Shown: positions 4,994-5,498 of the stretch, piece by piece
Layout of the letters: each line of letters begins with the position of its first letter
Position numbering within the stretch: position 1 is the stretch's first letter
Assembly: GCA_005877345.1 (NCBI GenBank)
Contig: VBPR01000264.1
Coordinates: 1 to 5,498, forward strand
Length of the DNA: 5,498 nt
From: Nitrososphaerota archaeon
Lineage (GTDB): Archaea > Thermoproteota > Nitrososphaeria > Nitrososphaerales > Nitrososphaeraceae
Direction: 5' to 3'
Translations under genes and position numbers: made by a program
The notes under the pieces: model-generated
What the model saw: only the letters and a program-made list of their open reading frames with translations
The model's database searches: none
What the model was told of the DNA's origin: nothing

Positions 4994-5215
4994 ATGTGGG
5001 ATGCCGTTGTTCTTGCGGGAAATCAATCATTGCTTCCGTTTAATGTGTTCCAAAATTTACAGCGAACATATTCGTGGATGAAATATTATAAGAATGAACT
5101 GAATATAACGAACAAAAGCGGAAAGATAGATGAAAAAGTCTTGGAAGAATTGTTGCAAGACGTAAGAAAGCGAATTAATGGATCACTTGCACTACTGAAA
5201 GTTGAAGCGAAATAG
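4994..5215 (+). CDS. C-terminal half: soluble helical domain after the internal stop
   Basis: From the first ATG after the internal TAG this half has 73 residues; the same frame is open back to 4958. The sequence is rich in aromatic and hydrophobic residues typical of a folded helical domain (VFQNLQRTYSWMKYYKNEL, residues 18-36), followed by a polar turn (NITNKSGK) and a final amphipathic helix (VLEELLQDVRKRINGSLALL, 49-68). There is no membrane segment and no catalytic motif I recognise. There is no ribosome-binding site and no clear TATA box at 4994, so independent translation is doubtful; it most likely belongs to the same protein as the half ending at 4957. Confidence 0.5.
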   Translation: MWDAVVLAGNQSLLPFNVFQNLQRTYSWMKYYKNELNITNKSGKIDEKVLEELLQDVRKRINGSLALLKVEAK

Positions 5216-5319
5216 GAACGTTTATGGTTAAATTGTACATTGCTGATGGACCCTGTAAATAGACTTTTAGCTAGCATATTCATGAAACTCAGAATAAGAC
5301 ATAAAACAAAATCGAGACT

Positions 5320-5498
5320 CTACGCAGATGACTTTAAACTTCTTATCATTATCAAAAATGAATCCGGAGATATGTCTAGTCGTCTCTTACAATACTTCAG
5401 GAATTCATCAAATTTTAATCTCCTTTCCTCATTCTCGGAATTTATTATCTCTTGAATTTCCTTTGATGATTGTCCTGATGAACTTAGATAATGAGTTG
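5320..5498 (-). CDS. hypothetical protein, C-terminal 58 residues (cut by right edge)
   Basis: I translated this on the minus strand from the window edge to TAG at 5320-5322. The frame is open and strongly protein-like: EIQEIINSENEERRLK (13-28 of the visible part), then FDEFLKYCKRRLDISPD and a hydrophobic-basic end (FLIMIRSLKSSA). It reads as a charged helical protein. There is no family I recognise, and no metal or catalytic motif is seen. No start lies in the window, so the gene begins to the right. It converges on the interrupted membrane-protein gene, whose stop is about 100 bases away. The plus-strand ORF across the same bases is less convincing and I take it as its shadow. Confidence 0.65.
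   Translation of the reverse strand, partial: THYLSSSGQSSKEIQEIINSENEERRLKFDEFLKYCKRRLDISPDSFLIMIRSLKSSA

Larger units (their letters stand above)
4760..5215 (+). pseudogene. membrane-anchored protein gene interrupted by an in-frame TAG
   Basis: One reading frame runs from ATG 4760 to TAG 5213-5215 with a single internal stop, TAG at 4955-4957. The twelve codons between that stop and the next ATG (4994) are open and encode protein-like sequence (QQFKDYKPFFTD), joining smoothly to both sides. The whole would be 151 positions: a membrane anchor, a charged linker, then a soluble helical domain. A nonsense mutation is the simplest reading; a CAG to TAG change would give a run of glutamines. Readthrough or amber decoding is the less likely alternative, because TAG also ends the genes at 4235 and 5320 and this gene itself. 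Confidence 0.65.

Noticed and set aside
4808..5026. Minus-strand ORF of 72 codons
   Set aside because: It is the shadow of the interrupted membrane-protein gene; its Phe/Leu runs are the complement of Lys/Glu-rich coding.
5086..5283. Minus-strand ORF of 65 codons
   Set aside because: It is the complement of the C-terminal helical domain and is low-complexity Ser/Phe-rich, typical of a shadow frame.
5240..5455. Plus-strand ORF of 71 codons with a TTG or ATG start
   Set aside because: Most of it overlaps the better-looking minus-strand gene entering from the right edge; composition is Ser/Leu/Ile-rich, with no promoter or motif.
1..5498. tRNA, rRNA, CRISPR array, insertion sequence or integrase attachment site
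   Set aside because: I looked for T-loop/anticodon-like folds, regularly spaced repeats, transposase motifs and paired terminal repeats on both strands, and found none by eye.

Overview
The window is AT-rich throughout (roughly one third G+C by eye). It has archaeal traits: TATA-like boxes close upstream of starts, little or no Shine-Dalgarno sequence, several TTG/GTG starts, and many small proteins of unknown family. This suggests a mesophilic Thaumarchaeota/Nitrososphaerota genome, with the low-GC Nitrososphaerales (Nitrosocosmicus-like) as my best guess. That is an inference from style, since no marker gene such as amo or rRNA is present.

Layout. Positions 1-1638 (minus strand) hold a BASS/SBF-type membrane transporter followed by the first 209 residues of a glyoxylate/2-hydroxyacid reductase that runs off the left edge; together they look like organic-acid uptake and reduction. 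Positions 1909-2349 (plus) encode a pterin-4a-carbinolamine dehydratase whose reading frame continues upstream into signal-peptide-like sequence without a usable start. Positions 2350-2691 hold no convincing gene. Positions 2692-3454 (plus) are a tight three-gene cluster with ATGA and TGATG overlaps: a Cys-rich zinc-binding mini-protein and two unrecognised small proteins. Positions 3570-4082 (plus) encode a SixA-type histidine phosphatase.

Positions 4235-4679 (minus) carry a basic coiled-coil protein preceded by two overlapping tiny ORFs in different frames that may be one frameshifted gene. Divergently, 4760-5215 (plus) is a single membrane-anchored protein gene cut by one in-frame TAG codon; both halves lie in the same frame and the sequence between them is open and protein-like. 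Positions 5320-5498 (minus) are the C-terminus of a further unrecognised gene entering from the right edge.

No tRNA, rRNA, CRISPR array, insertion sequence or attachment site was found. The best leads are the TAG-interrupted membrane protein, the possibly exported or frame-broken carbinolamine dehydratase, the overlapping three-gene zinc-protein operon, and the possible frameshift in the small-protein cluster at 4489-4679.
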